5,128 nucleotides of DNA, from assembly GCA_003222935.1 (NCBI GenBank), contig QHXL01000136.1:1-5128 (forward strand). The letters run 5' to 3'. A program made the position numbers and the translations under genes. The notes below the pieces were generated by a model. It saw only the letters and a program-made list of their open reading frames with translations, did no database searches and had not been told where the DNA came from. Source of the stretch: Acidobacteriota bacterium (GTDB lineage Bacteria; Acidobacteriota; Blastocatellia; Pyrinomonadales; Pyrinomonadaceae). Position 1 is the stretch's first letter. Every line of letters begins with the position of its first letter. Positions 1 to 5,128 of the stretch are shown one piece after another.

Positions 1-996
1 AATGAGCCGAAAATGCTCGAGTGTTTGACTAGAGTCGTGGATTTAGCCGTCCGCTACGACTATGAGTACTGGCTCCGACGGGAGGCGCTCGCACATCGCG
101 AAATGTTTTCCACGGAGGAAGCTTCTGAGTTGTTGCCATCGGATCTGAAAAAACAACTCGCCGAGGCATTGTCCTCAGAACCCGTAATCACTGGCGTAGG
201 GCCAGAAGTAACACTGAAGACAGAGCCGGCTCCTGACCTCACCATCAACGTGCTCGGTCCGATCGAGATCTTTCGTGAACTCTCCCGTCCACTTGCCGCT
301 GATGCCTGGACCACGCGTCGAGCACGAGACATCCTGATATTTATTGCTTCGCGGCGACATCGTCGAGCTTCCAAAGACACGATCATCGACACCTTCTGGG
401 GAGAAGCGGATTTTGCTGCGGTGGAAAAAAACTTTCATCCAACGGTGTCGCACATTCGCAAGGCCCTCAACAGCAATCAGGCGTTCAAACAAAACTTCAT
501 TCTGTATCGCGACGGTGATTACCAGTTGAATCCAGAGCTTTCTTATCAGATCGACATCGAGGAGTTTGATCGACTGGCTACACGCGGTGATAACGCTCGG
601 CGTGCGCGAAAACTGGATGAATGTGTGGAGGCTTATGAACTGGCGGTAACGTTATATCGTGGAGATTTTGCCCAGGGTAGTTATGAATCGTGGGTCGACG
701 AGCAAAGAAGTTATTACCGTGAACAGTATCTGCACTTACTCGAGTCGCTTGCGAGTATTGCTCAGAAACAGGAGGAATGGTCGCGCTCACTTCAGCTCGC
801 ACAGCAGATTCTTCATGAAGACCACTTTCGTGAGGATATCCACTGCATGGTGATGAAGGCTCACGTCAAACTCGGAAATCGCGGTGCAGCAAAAGAACAA
901 TACGAGACGGTGCGGCGCATTCTTGAGAGGGAATTGGGCGTTGAACCTGGTCCGGAAACTCGCAGAGTCTTAAAAGAGCTGCTCGCTTCCGAGTAA
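1..996 (+). CDS. SARP-like transcriptional regulator, C-terminal part (winged helix + BTAD), 5' end outside window
   Basis: The frame is open to base 1 (Asn-Glu-Pro-Lys precede the Met at 13), so the Met at 13 is probably internal and 331 residues of a longer protein are visible. Counting from that Met, residues 1-55 are helical and look like the end of a TPR-like or ATPase-linked region. Residues about 76-172 form an OmpR/SARP-type winged helix: it opens LTINVLGPIEIF, then W99TTRRARDILIF, a recognition-helix region around FHPTVSHIRKAL, and a wing ending YRDGDYQLNP. Residues about 178-325 are a bacterial transcriptional activator (BTAD) helical domain closing with the characteristic ELGVEPGPETRRV. 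Known members bind direct repeats at promoters. In large multidomain members this module sits at the C-terminus behind a STAND/MalT-type ATPase and TPRs, which is what I infer for the missing part. The target is unknown; the next gene, 206 bases downstream on the same strand, is one candidate. The domain call is firm and the full architecture is inferred. Confidence 0.88.
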   Translation, partial: NEPKMLECLTRVVDLAVRYDYEYWLRREALAHREMFSTEEASELLPSDLKKQLAEALSSEPVITGVGPEVTLKTEPAPDLTINVLGPIEIFRELSRPLAADAWTTRRARDILIFIASRRHRRASKDTIIDTFWGEADFAAVEKNFHPTVSHIRKALNSNQAFKQNFILYRDGDYQLNPELSYQIDIEEFDRLATRGDNARRARKLDECVEAYELAVTLYRGDFAQGSYESWVDEQRSYYREQYLHLLESLASIAQKQEEWSRSLQLAQQILHEDHFREDIHCMVMKAHVKLGNRGAAKEQYETVRRILERELGVEPGPETRRVLKELLASE

Positions 997-1010
997 ACTC
1001 TGAACAAGTT

Positions 1011-1036
1011 TTGACACGTCTGTTTCTTGTGATAAT
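1011..1036 (+). promoter_or_regulatory. candidate promoter for the repeat-subtilase gene
   Basis: A perfect -35 hexamer TTGACA lies at 1011-1016. GATAAT at 1031-1036 is preceded by TG at 1028-1029, making an extended -10 (TGTGATAAT). The gap between hexamers is 14 bases, shorter than the usual 16-18, so the two boxes may not act together and the extended -10 may work alone. If used, it would give a leader of about 160 bases before the start at 1203. A second weaker -10-like hexamer, TAGAAT, is at 1075-1080 without a good -35. Confidence 0.3.
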
Positions 1037-1039
1037 CGC

Positions 1040-1171
1040 AAGCGTACCGCAACAAATTTGCCTAACAGTAAACCTAGAATATCGCTCGCTTTGAAAGAGT
1101 CAGAAGAGATTGAAATCTAATCCCTCCAAAGAGAGTCGGAAGCGTACCCCAGCCAAATTAACCCTAGCATT
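1040..1171 (+). repeat. imperfect direct repeat pair, 100 bases apart, in the leader/promoter gap
   Basis: The nine bases AAGCGTACC occur at 1040-1048 and again at 1140-1148. Similarity continues to the right in both copies: CAACAAATTTGCCTAACAGT at about 1050-1069 against CAGCCAAATTAACCCTAGCATT, allowing a one-base shift, ending near 1171. Each arm is about 30 bases. The spacing is exactly 100 bases between cores. Possible roles are operator sites for a regulator such as the SARP-like protein upstream, or the leftover of a local duplication. No function can be shown from sequence alone. Confidence 0.45.
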
Positions 1172-1191
1172 ACTGCACCGAAAACCCGACT

Positions 1192-1199
1192 GAGGTGAT
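1192..1199 (+). promoter_or_regulatory. strong Shine-Dalgarno that fixes the TTG start
   Basis: GAGGTGAT is complementary to eight consecutive bases of the usual 16S rRNA 3' end, and its GAGG core sits 7 bases before the TTG at 1203. An in-frame TGA at 1191-1193 rules out any start further upstream. The first in-frame ATG lies at residue 226, far beyond the signal peptide. TTG is therefore effectively the only workable start. Confidence 0.85.
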
Positions 1200-1202
1200 G
1201 GT

Positions 1203-4200
1203 TTGCTAAAGCTTCGATTTCATCAATCAGCCATTTCCAATTGGCGACGTCTTGTAGCCGTCGCACTCGTTGGGCTCTTAGCTACTGGCCCAGCCTTCGC
1301 CGGTATCAAGGTCATTGGCTCAAACGGGATAACGGCAACCGGCGCCGACGGCGTTCAGTTTTCCGGTGTCACAGGAATAACAGCAACGGGTGCCGATGGG
1401 ATCCTGACCTTTGGTCCAAACGGAATAACTGCCACGGGTGCTGACGGCATTACCGCAACAGGCGCTGATGGAATTACCGCAACGGGAGCCGATGGTCTCA
1501 CTTACACAGGTTCAAATGGAATCACCGCTACGGGGGCGGACTCGCTCCTAATCCACTCGGCAGACGGAATAACGGCAACGGGAGCTGACGGAATAACTGC
1601 CACGGGTGCTGATGGGACCACCTATCGAGCTGATGCACTCGAAATTCGTTTTCCAACAGGCATCACCGCGACCGGCGCTGATGGTATTACAGCGACTGGT
1701 GCTGATGGCATCACCGCAACCGGCGCAGACTCACGACAGATTGCTACAGCAAACGGAATAACCGCTACTGGTGCAGACGGAATTACCGTCACAGGAGCTG
1801 ACGGAATAACAGCAACTGGAGCTGACGGAACTGTATTTTCAATTCCTGTCCAAAGTTTGACCTTGTTGGGAGCCGACATGGTTGTTGTAGCTAATGCTGC
1901 GGGCATTAGCCTCACGGGTCTCGACAGTGTCCGAGAGACCGGCGTTGAAGCGCTGACCTCGATACTCGAAGCCGGATCGAGTGAGGCCGGTCTGCGCAGT
2001 GTGGATCCTGAGCTGGCACTGTTGCTTAACAGACTGACCGACGATAGCAGCATCAACGCCGTCATCGTTTATCACCACTCGCCGACTGAAAGTGATTTGG
2101 CTCAACTACAGAGTCTTGGTTTTGTAGGCGGTACGCGTTTTCGCGCTTTGCCCATGGTCATGGTTAGTGGAACACGTGACCAGATTATCGCGGTCTCCAA
2201 ACTTCCCGCCGTTCGGTCGATCTACGGAAATCGCACACTAACTCTCAATAGCGAACCTGAGGTCAGAGTCACGACTGGTGTCGAACGCGCGTGGCACGAC
2301 CAGGAGATAACGAGCGCGAATTCCAATGTTGGTGTGACGGGCAGGAACGTAACAGTGGCGGTTCTCGATACTGGAATCGACGCGACACATCCTGACCTTG
2401 CCGGACGAGTGACGCGTAACGTTAAGCTTGCCAGTACGCTAGGCGCCGGTCCTGGTTTTTCCTATCCAATTGAGTCGCCCACCCTGCCAAACACCGATCT
2501 GCTTTATGGCCATGGAAGTTTTGTTGCCGGCGTAATTGGTGGAAGTGGCAGCGCCTCGAATGGAAAGTTTAGTGGGGTTGCACCGGGAGCGAACCTGGTG
2601 GGTTTGAGTGCAGGTGATCTTACGTTGCTCTACGTCCTTGAAGGATTGGATTATCTGCTGGCGAATGGTTCAAGTCTGAACGTTCGAGTCGTGAATTGCA
2701 GTTTTTCAGCCAACACGGTTTTTGATGCGAACGATCCGGTGAATATCGCGACCCGGTTATTAACTCAGCACGGCGTCAACGTGGTGTTTTCGGCAGGCAA
2801 CACAGGTCCGGGTCAACACACACTGAACCCGTACGCCGTCGCTCCGTGGGTTGTAAGTGTTGGCGCGACGGATACAAAAGGACGTCTCGCCAGTTTCTCA
2901 GCGCGAGGTGACTTTGCAAGTGCACTCTTTAGACCAACGGTCGTTGCGCCAGGAGTTAATGTCGTTAGCTTACGCAGTTCAGGCGTGGCTAGTGTGACCG
3001 GTGTTGAGGGGATTGCCAACGGGGACATTCAACGTCTTACGTCTTCCGAACTGCCCTATTACACGACGTCCAGCGGTACAAGTTTTTCGGCGCCCCAGGT
3101 TGCCGGCGCCATCGCATTGATGTTGGAGGCGAATCCAAACTTAACGCCCGCTGATGTTCGCGACATTCTTCAACGTACCGCGACGCCACTTGCTCCTTAT
3201 TACCAGCATGAAGTCGGTGCAGGGATGTTGAATGTCCACGCCGCTGTGTTGCAGGCATCATTTCCGAATCGCAAGATTGGTGCCTGGCGGTCGATCCTGG
3301 ATCGAGGTCAGGTGAGGTTTGAAAGCGATCCAATCAACACTTTCACAGGGATCGTGCAGCCACTCGGTTCTTACGAAACAACCGTTCAGATTCCGACTGA
3401 TGCGGTGTCAGTTTCTGTGCAGGTAGGTTGGGGGCCATTCTGGAGTGTCAACGATCTTTCGTTGGCTGTTTACGATTCAGCCGGAAACATGCGTGCTCAG
3501 TCGAACACGGTCAATCTGCCAGGGCTTACGGGGAAAACCGAGCGGGTAGTTTTGAACATGCCGGGTGCCGGAAACTGGCGGATCAAAGTGCGAAACCCGT
3601 TGCCGATAGGCACTGCGCAAACGTTTTCAGGGGTGATGCAGGTCAATCGGGTGGACTATGGCGAGATTCGAGACGCCGCGACGATGTCGAGCGGCTTACG
3701 AAACGACGTTAATCAGAATCTGCGATCATTTTCAATGGCGTCCATTGGTTCCAGGTTCAGGCCTGAGTTTGCGGTGAGTCGGGCCGACTTTGTCAGGGCT
3801 TTAGTTTTAGGCGCGCGCGTGCCGCAATACTTGCCCCGCACGCCCAGCTATCAGGATGTCAGGAATATCGGGACGATGTCGTATGTAGAAAGTGCTCAAG
3901 CTGCCCCAACAGGCGCGTTATTTCTCGATGTGAATGCGGGGGGCCTATTCCGTCCCTCCGAGAACGTAACGCGCCTGGTTGCTGCGGTAGCCCTGGTTAG
4001 GGCCGCTGGCTTGCGCGAGGAGGCCGAGGCTAAGGCGAACTCGCCTTTAGCGTTTGTCGATGGGCTTAGTATTCCGGCGAACTTGCGAGGTTACGTTTCG
4101 GTCGCTGTTTCGAAGGGTTTTCTTCAGGGTGGCAGTCTATTTCGACCGCAGAACTCACTGACGCGAGGTGAGTTGGCCCAAGCAATTGCGCTGATTCAAA

Positions 4201-4217
4201 ACCAGGCAATTCAGTGA
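1203..4217 (+). CDS. Secreted S8 (subtilisin-like) serine protease with N-terminal GITATGAD repeats and C-terminal SLH-like repeats
   Basis: Predicted exported endopeptidase of 1004 residues, starting at TTG. Residues 1-33 are a Sec signal peptide: Arg15-Arg16, a hydrophobic core [13 protein letters not shown], and an AFA cleavage site before Gly34. Residues 34-208 are octapeptide repeats (separate entry), decaying to about 249. Residues about 283-345 resemble an inhibitor I9 propeptide (AVIVYHH start, AVRSIYGN end). The S8 catalytic domain covers about 355-690: Asp389 in [15 protein letters not shown], His437 in [13 protein letters not shown], oxyanion Asn533 in SAGNTGPG, nucleophile Ser627 in [13 protein letters not shown]. 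All catalytic residues are present, so it should be active. Residues about 690-815 are beta-rich, like the PPC or P-domain sandwiches that follow many subtilases. Residues about 830-1004 hold three SLH-like units, with FRP at 852-854, 916-918 and 980-982, suggesting anchoring to the cell envelope. The stop is TGA. The protease call is firm. The SLH call is good although the second unit lacks the usual TRAE acid. The substrate is unknown. Confidence 0.93.
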   Translation: MLKLRFHQSAISNWRRLVAVALVGLLATGPAFAGIKVIGSNGITATGADGVQFSGVTGITATGADGILTFGPNGITATGADGITATGADGITATGADGLTYTGSNGITATGADSLLIHSADGITATGADGITATGADGTTYRADALEIRFPTGITATGADGITATGADGITATGADSRQIATANGITATGADGITVTGADGITATGADGTVFSIPVQSLTLLGADMVVVANAAGISLTGLDSVRETGVEALTSILEAGSSEAGLRSVDPELALLLNRLTDDSSINAVIVYHHSPTESDLAQLQSLGFVGGTRFRALPMVMVSGTRDQIIAVSKLPAVRSIYGNRTLTLNSEPEVRVTTGVERAWHDQEITSANSNVGVTGRNVTVAVLDTGIDATHPDLAGRVTRNVKLASTLGAGPGFSYPIESPTLPNTDLLYGHGSFVAGVIGGSGSASNGKFSGVAPGANLVGLSAGDLTLLYVLEGLDYLLANGSSLNVRVVNCSFSANTVFDANDPVNIATRLLTQHGVNVVFSAGNTGPGQHTLNPYAVAPWVVSVGATDTKGRLASFSARGDFASALFRPTVVAPGVNVVSLRSSGVASVTGVEGIANGDIQRLTSSELPYYTTSSGTSFSAPQVAGAIALMLEANPNLTPADVRDILQRTATPLAPYYQHEVGAGMLNVHAAVLQASFPNRKIGAWRSILDRGQVRFESDPINTFTGIVQPLGSYETTVQIPTDAVSVSVQVGWGPFWSVNDLSLAVYDSAGNMRAQSNTVNLPGLTGKTERVVLNMPGAGNWRIKVRNPLPIGTAQTFSGVMQVNRVDYGEIRDAATMSSGLRNDVNQNLRSFSMASIGSRFRPEFAVSRADFVRALVLGARVPQYLPRTPSYQDVRNIGTMSYVESAQAAPTGALFLDVNAGGLFRPSENVTRLVAAVALVRAAGLREEAEAKANSPLAFVDGLSIPANLRGYVSVAVSKGFLQGGSLFRPQNSLTRGELAQAIALIQNQAIQ
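1302..1826 (+). repeat. 24-base in-frame tandem repeat array encoding GITATGAD octapeptides
   Basis: The array encodes residues 34-208 of the subtilase precursor, directly after the signal peptide. Read in steps of eight residues it contains 13 exact GITATGAD units and one GITVTGAD. Between them are variants such as [40 protein letters not shown] and SRQIATAN, which keep a hydrophobic/Gly pattern and mostly end in Asp or Asn. A 15-residue segment at 1614-1658 ([15 protein letters not shown]) splits the array into 13 units before and 7 after. Copies differ mainly at synonymous positions. The alternation of short hydrophobic/Thr strands with Gly-Ala-Asp turns suggests a beta-solenoid. I do not recognise the repeat as a named family. 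Confidence 0.95.
1827..1949 (+). repeat. degenerate tail of the octapeptide array
   Basis: A 17-residue segment ([17 protein letters not shown], 1827-1877) resembles the 15-residue segment at 1614-1658: both begin GT followed by a small residue and an aromatic, and both follow a GITATGAD unit. After it come [16 protein letters not shown] (1902-1925) and SVRETGVE, which keep the eight-residue step and the position of the glycines. I read this as the C-terminal cap of the repeat domain, before the propeptide. Confidence 0.65.
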
Positions 4218-4314
4218 ATGTCCATCCTGGGGTAGCGACAATAAGAAAGAGATCTTGTACTTAATTTAATTGCTTTTATTAGCTGGTCCTGACTTTTGCT
4301 AGAGGCTCTAAAGG
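4218..4314. other. convergent intergenic gap without a clear terminator
   Basis: Ninety-seven AT-rich bases separate the stops of the subtilase (+) and the PilZ gene (-). I looked for a GC-rich hairpin followed by a T-run on either strand and found only weak candidates: TAGAGGCTCTA at 4300-4310 (4-bp stem, 3-base loop) and CTAAAGGTTAG at 4308-4318, neither convincing. No open frame or RNA gene is seen here. Confidence 0.6.
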
Positions 4315-4623
4315 TTAGTGAAAACTTGCGAGCAGATCCTTCAGGGCGTCTTCTTCATCTTCCGTTAGAAACGAAAAGAGCAGGCCAAAACCGATGCCGG
4401 GTTGATGCGAAGTCACTTCACCTCTAAGTGCTAACCATTCACCTGACGGGAGACGAATCTCAAGGCTGACCACTTCATCCTTTTCCACGCGTCCCTGCGT
4501 GTTTACAAAACACCCACCCAGGCTAATGTCTTCAATACGGGCTTCGTGGCTACCGGCCATTCCATCCCATCTCGCTGCCAGATTGATAGGTACTCGTTCT
4601 TCACTTCTGCGATCGTCTGTCAT
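4315..4623 (-). CDS. single-domain PilZ protein (predicted cyclic-di-GMP receptor)
   Basis: The 102-residue product is a near-complete stand-alone PilZ domain with no signal peptide or membrane segment, so it should be cytoplasmic. Both ligand motifs of the family are visible: RxxxR as R6-S-E-E-R10, and (D/N)xSxxG as D32-I-S-L-G-G37. The following strands (VVSLEIRLPSGEWLALRGEV, then GIGFGLLFSFL) fit the PilZ barrel, and an acidic C-terminal helix (TEDEEDALKDLLASF) closes it. With both motifs intact, cyclic-di-GMP binding is expected. The output partner cannot be told from sequence. The gene lies 6 bases after the methyltransferase stop on the same strand, so co-transcription is likely. The ATG start is supported by an SD at 4635-4630. 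Confidence 0.92.
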   Translation of the reverse strand: MTDDRRSEERVPINLAARWDGMAGSHEARIEDISLGGCFVNTQGRVEKDEVVSLEIRLPSGEWLALRGEVTSHQPGIGFGLLFSFLTEDEEDALKDLLASFH

Positions 4624-4629
4624 AGGGGC

Positions 4630-4635
4630 TCACCT
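4630..4635 (-). promoter_or_regulatory. Shine-Dalgarno of the PilZ gene overlapping the upstream stop codon
   Basis: Read on the minus strand, AGGTGA lies 6 bases before the PilZ ATG. Its last three bases are the TGA stop of the methyltransferase gene. A ribosome ending the first gene would sit on the initiation site of the second, which favours translational coupling. Confidence 0.75.
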
Positions 4636-5128
4636 GGTTCGGGGCAGATGTCCGTAAAACACCTTCGTATCATAATCGAAGACCACCCGGTTATTCTTTT
4701 TATGTGTTTCAAAAATCTGCTGCAGCTCGTTCATCATTGTAGGAAAGCTGGGATGTTCAGGCGGTGGGGTATATGACGAAGAGCGCACACGTCCTTGCAA
4801 CCCATCAAGATCAAAGACTTGTTCGTTGGGAAAGACTTCCAGTTTTACCTCTTCAGGTGCAAAGAAATCCGCAATTAGTCTCTCGGCGTTGGTATGTCTG
4901 ACTTCCTTGTAGTCGGTTCCATATTTCAGCAGTACAGCTTCGTAATCTTCGAGAAAGGGAGTCGATATCAGTTTCCGGTCGTTCCAGATAAGTGCGGCCC
5001 AGCCACCTGGTTTTAGGATTCGTGCGGCCTCGACTTTCGCTGCCATCGGCTCAAACCAATGAAATGCCTGTCCGGCAGTAATAAAATCCACGCTCGACTC
5101 AGCGAGCGTCGTTGCCTCCGCAGTTCCG
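4630..5128 (-). CDS. class I SAM-dependent methyltransferase, C-terminal part, 5' end outside window
   Basis: The minus-strand frame is open to the right edge, giving 165 visible residues. A GTG at 5091 lies inside a conserved stretch and is not a credible start. The visible N-terminal part, AEATTLAESSVDFITAGQAF followed by HWF, is the typical post-motif II/III segment of Methyltransf_11-type enzymes. It is followed by EAARILKPGGWAALIWNDRK, the usual helix and strand after it. The C-terminal half has SSSYTPPPEHPSF and a final FDYDTKVFYGHL, as in small-molecule methyltransferases of this group. The SAM-binding glycine-rich motif I must lie outside the window; the family is usually about 250 residues, so roughly 90 are missing. 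The acceptor substrate cannot be assigned. It appears to be the first visible gene of an operon with PilZ; any promoter lies beyond the edge. Confidence 0.88.
   Translation of the reverse strand, partial: GTAEATTLAESSVDFITAGQAFHWFEPMAAKVEAARILKPGGWAALIWNDRKLISTPFLEDYEAVLLKYGTDYKEVRHTNAERLIADFFAPEEVKLEVFPNEQVFDLDGLQGRVRSSSYTPPPEHPSFPTMMNELQQIFETHKKNNRVVFDYDTKVFYGHLPRTR

Noticed and set aside
13..996. Met at 13 as the true start of the regulator
   Set aside because: The frame is open to base 1, no SD precedes position 13, and the first residues look like the tail of a longer helical region.
1107..1118. Small hairpin AGAT-TGAA-ATCT in the leader as a terminator or riboswitch element
   Set aside because: The stem is only four AT-rich pairs, with no T-run and no recognisable riboswitch core around it.
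1302..1826. Regular 24-base repeats could suggest a CRISPR array
   Set aside because: The units are in frame within a long ORF, have no unique spacers of even length, and vary at synonymous positions; they encode an octapeptide repeat.
1622..2065. Minus-strand 147-codon open frame with repeated Ala-Pro-Val-Ala-Val-Ile-Pro
   Set aside because: It is the antisense of the octapeptide array. A 24-base unit keeps the same reading frame in every copy, so an antisense frame stays open by construction. No SD or family similarity is seen.
3037..3333. Minus-strand 98-codon open frame inside the protease gene
   Set aside because: It lies opposite the codons for the conserved Ser627 region, shows no domain pattern, and is a shadow of the plus-strand gene.
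4630..5091. GTG at 5091 as the methyltransferase start
   Set aside because: The codons before it (ending AEATTLAESS) continue the conserved methyltransferase pattern to the window edge, and the SAM-binding motif would be missing.

Overview
The window reads as a piece of a bacterial chromosome with about balanced base composition. The gene set (a winged-helix/BTAD regulator fused to a helical-repeat region, a secreted subtilase ending in SLH-like repeats, a single-domain PilZ protein, a class I methyltransferase) fits a Gram-negative-type lineage such as Acidobacteriota, possibly Blastocatellia. That placement is an inference from domain content, not something the sequence proves. Both internal starts that can be judged have strong Shine-Dalgarno sequences of the AGGTGA type.

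Layout. Positions 1-996 (+) hold the C-terminal part of a large transcription regulator whose reading frame is open at the left edge. A 206-base non-coding gap (997-1202) holds a candidate promoter, two imperfect copies of a roughly 30-base sequence placed exactly 100 bases apart, and a strong ribosome binding site. Positions 1203-4217 (+) encode a 1004-residue exported protein. Its order is signal peptide, octapeptide repeat array with consensus GITATGAD, inhibitor I9-like propeptide, subtilisin-type (S8) protease with Asp389/His437/Ser627, a beta-sandwich-like segment and three SLH-like repeats. A 97-base convergent gap (4218-4314) follows. On the minus strand, a methyltransferase cut by the right edge (5128-4630) is followed after 6 bases by a PilZ-domain gene (4623-4315), apparently in one operon.

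The most interesting object is the octapeptide array. It has 13 exact GITATGAD copies, and apart from two spacer segments it follows a strict 16-residue rhythm: one octapeptide slot is almost invariant and the alternate slot carries nearly all the variation. Synonymous codon positions differ widely between copies, so the protein sequence appears to be held by selection. The array lies N-terminal to the protease propeptide, so normal subtilase maturation would detach it from the enzyme. Its function is unknown. A beta-solenoid with a ladder of Thr-x-Thr is a reasonable structural guess.

How the genes might work together: the regulator and the surface protease are co-oriented neighbours, so regulation of one by the other is possible but unproven. 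The methyltransferase/PilZ pair is convergent to them and probably an independent unit, with PilZ pointing to cyclic-di-GMP signalling.
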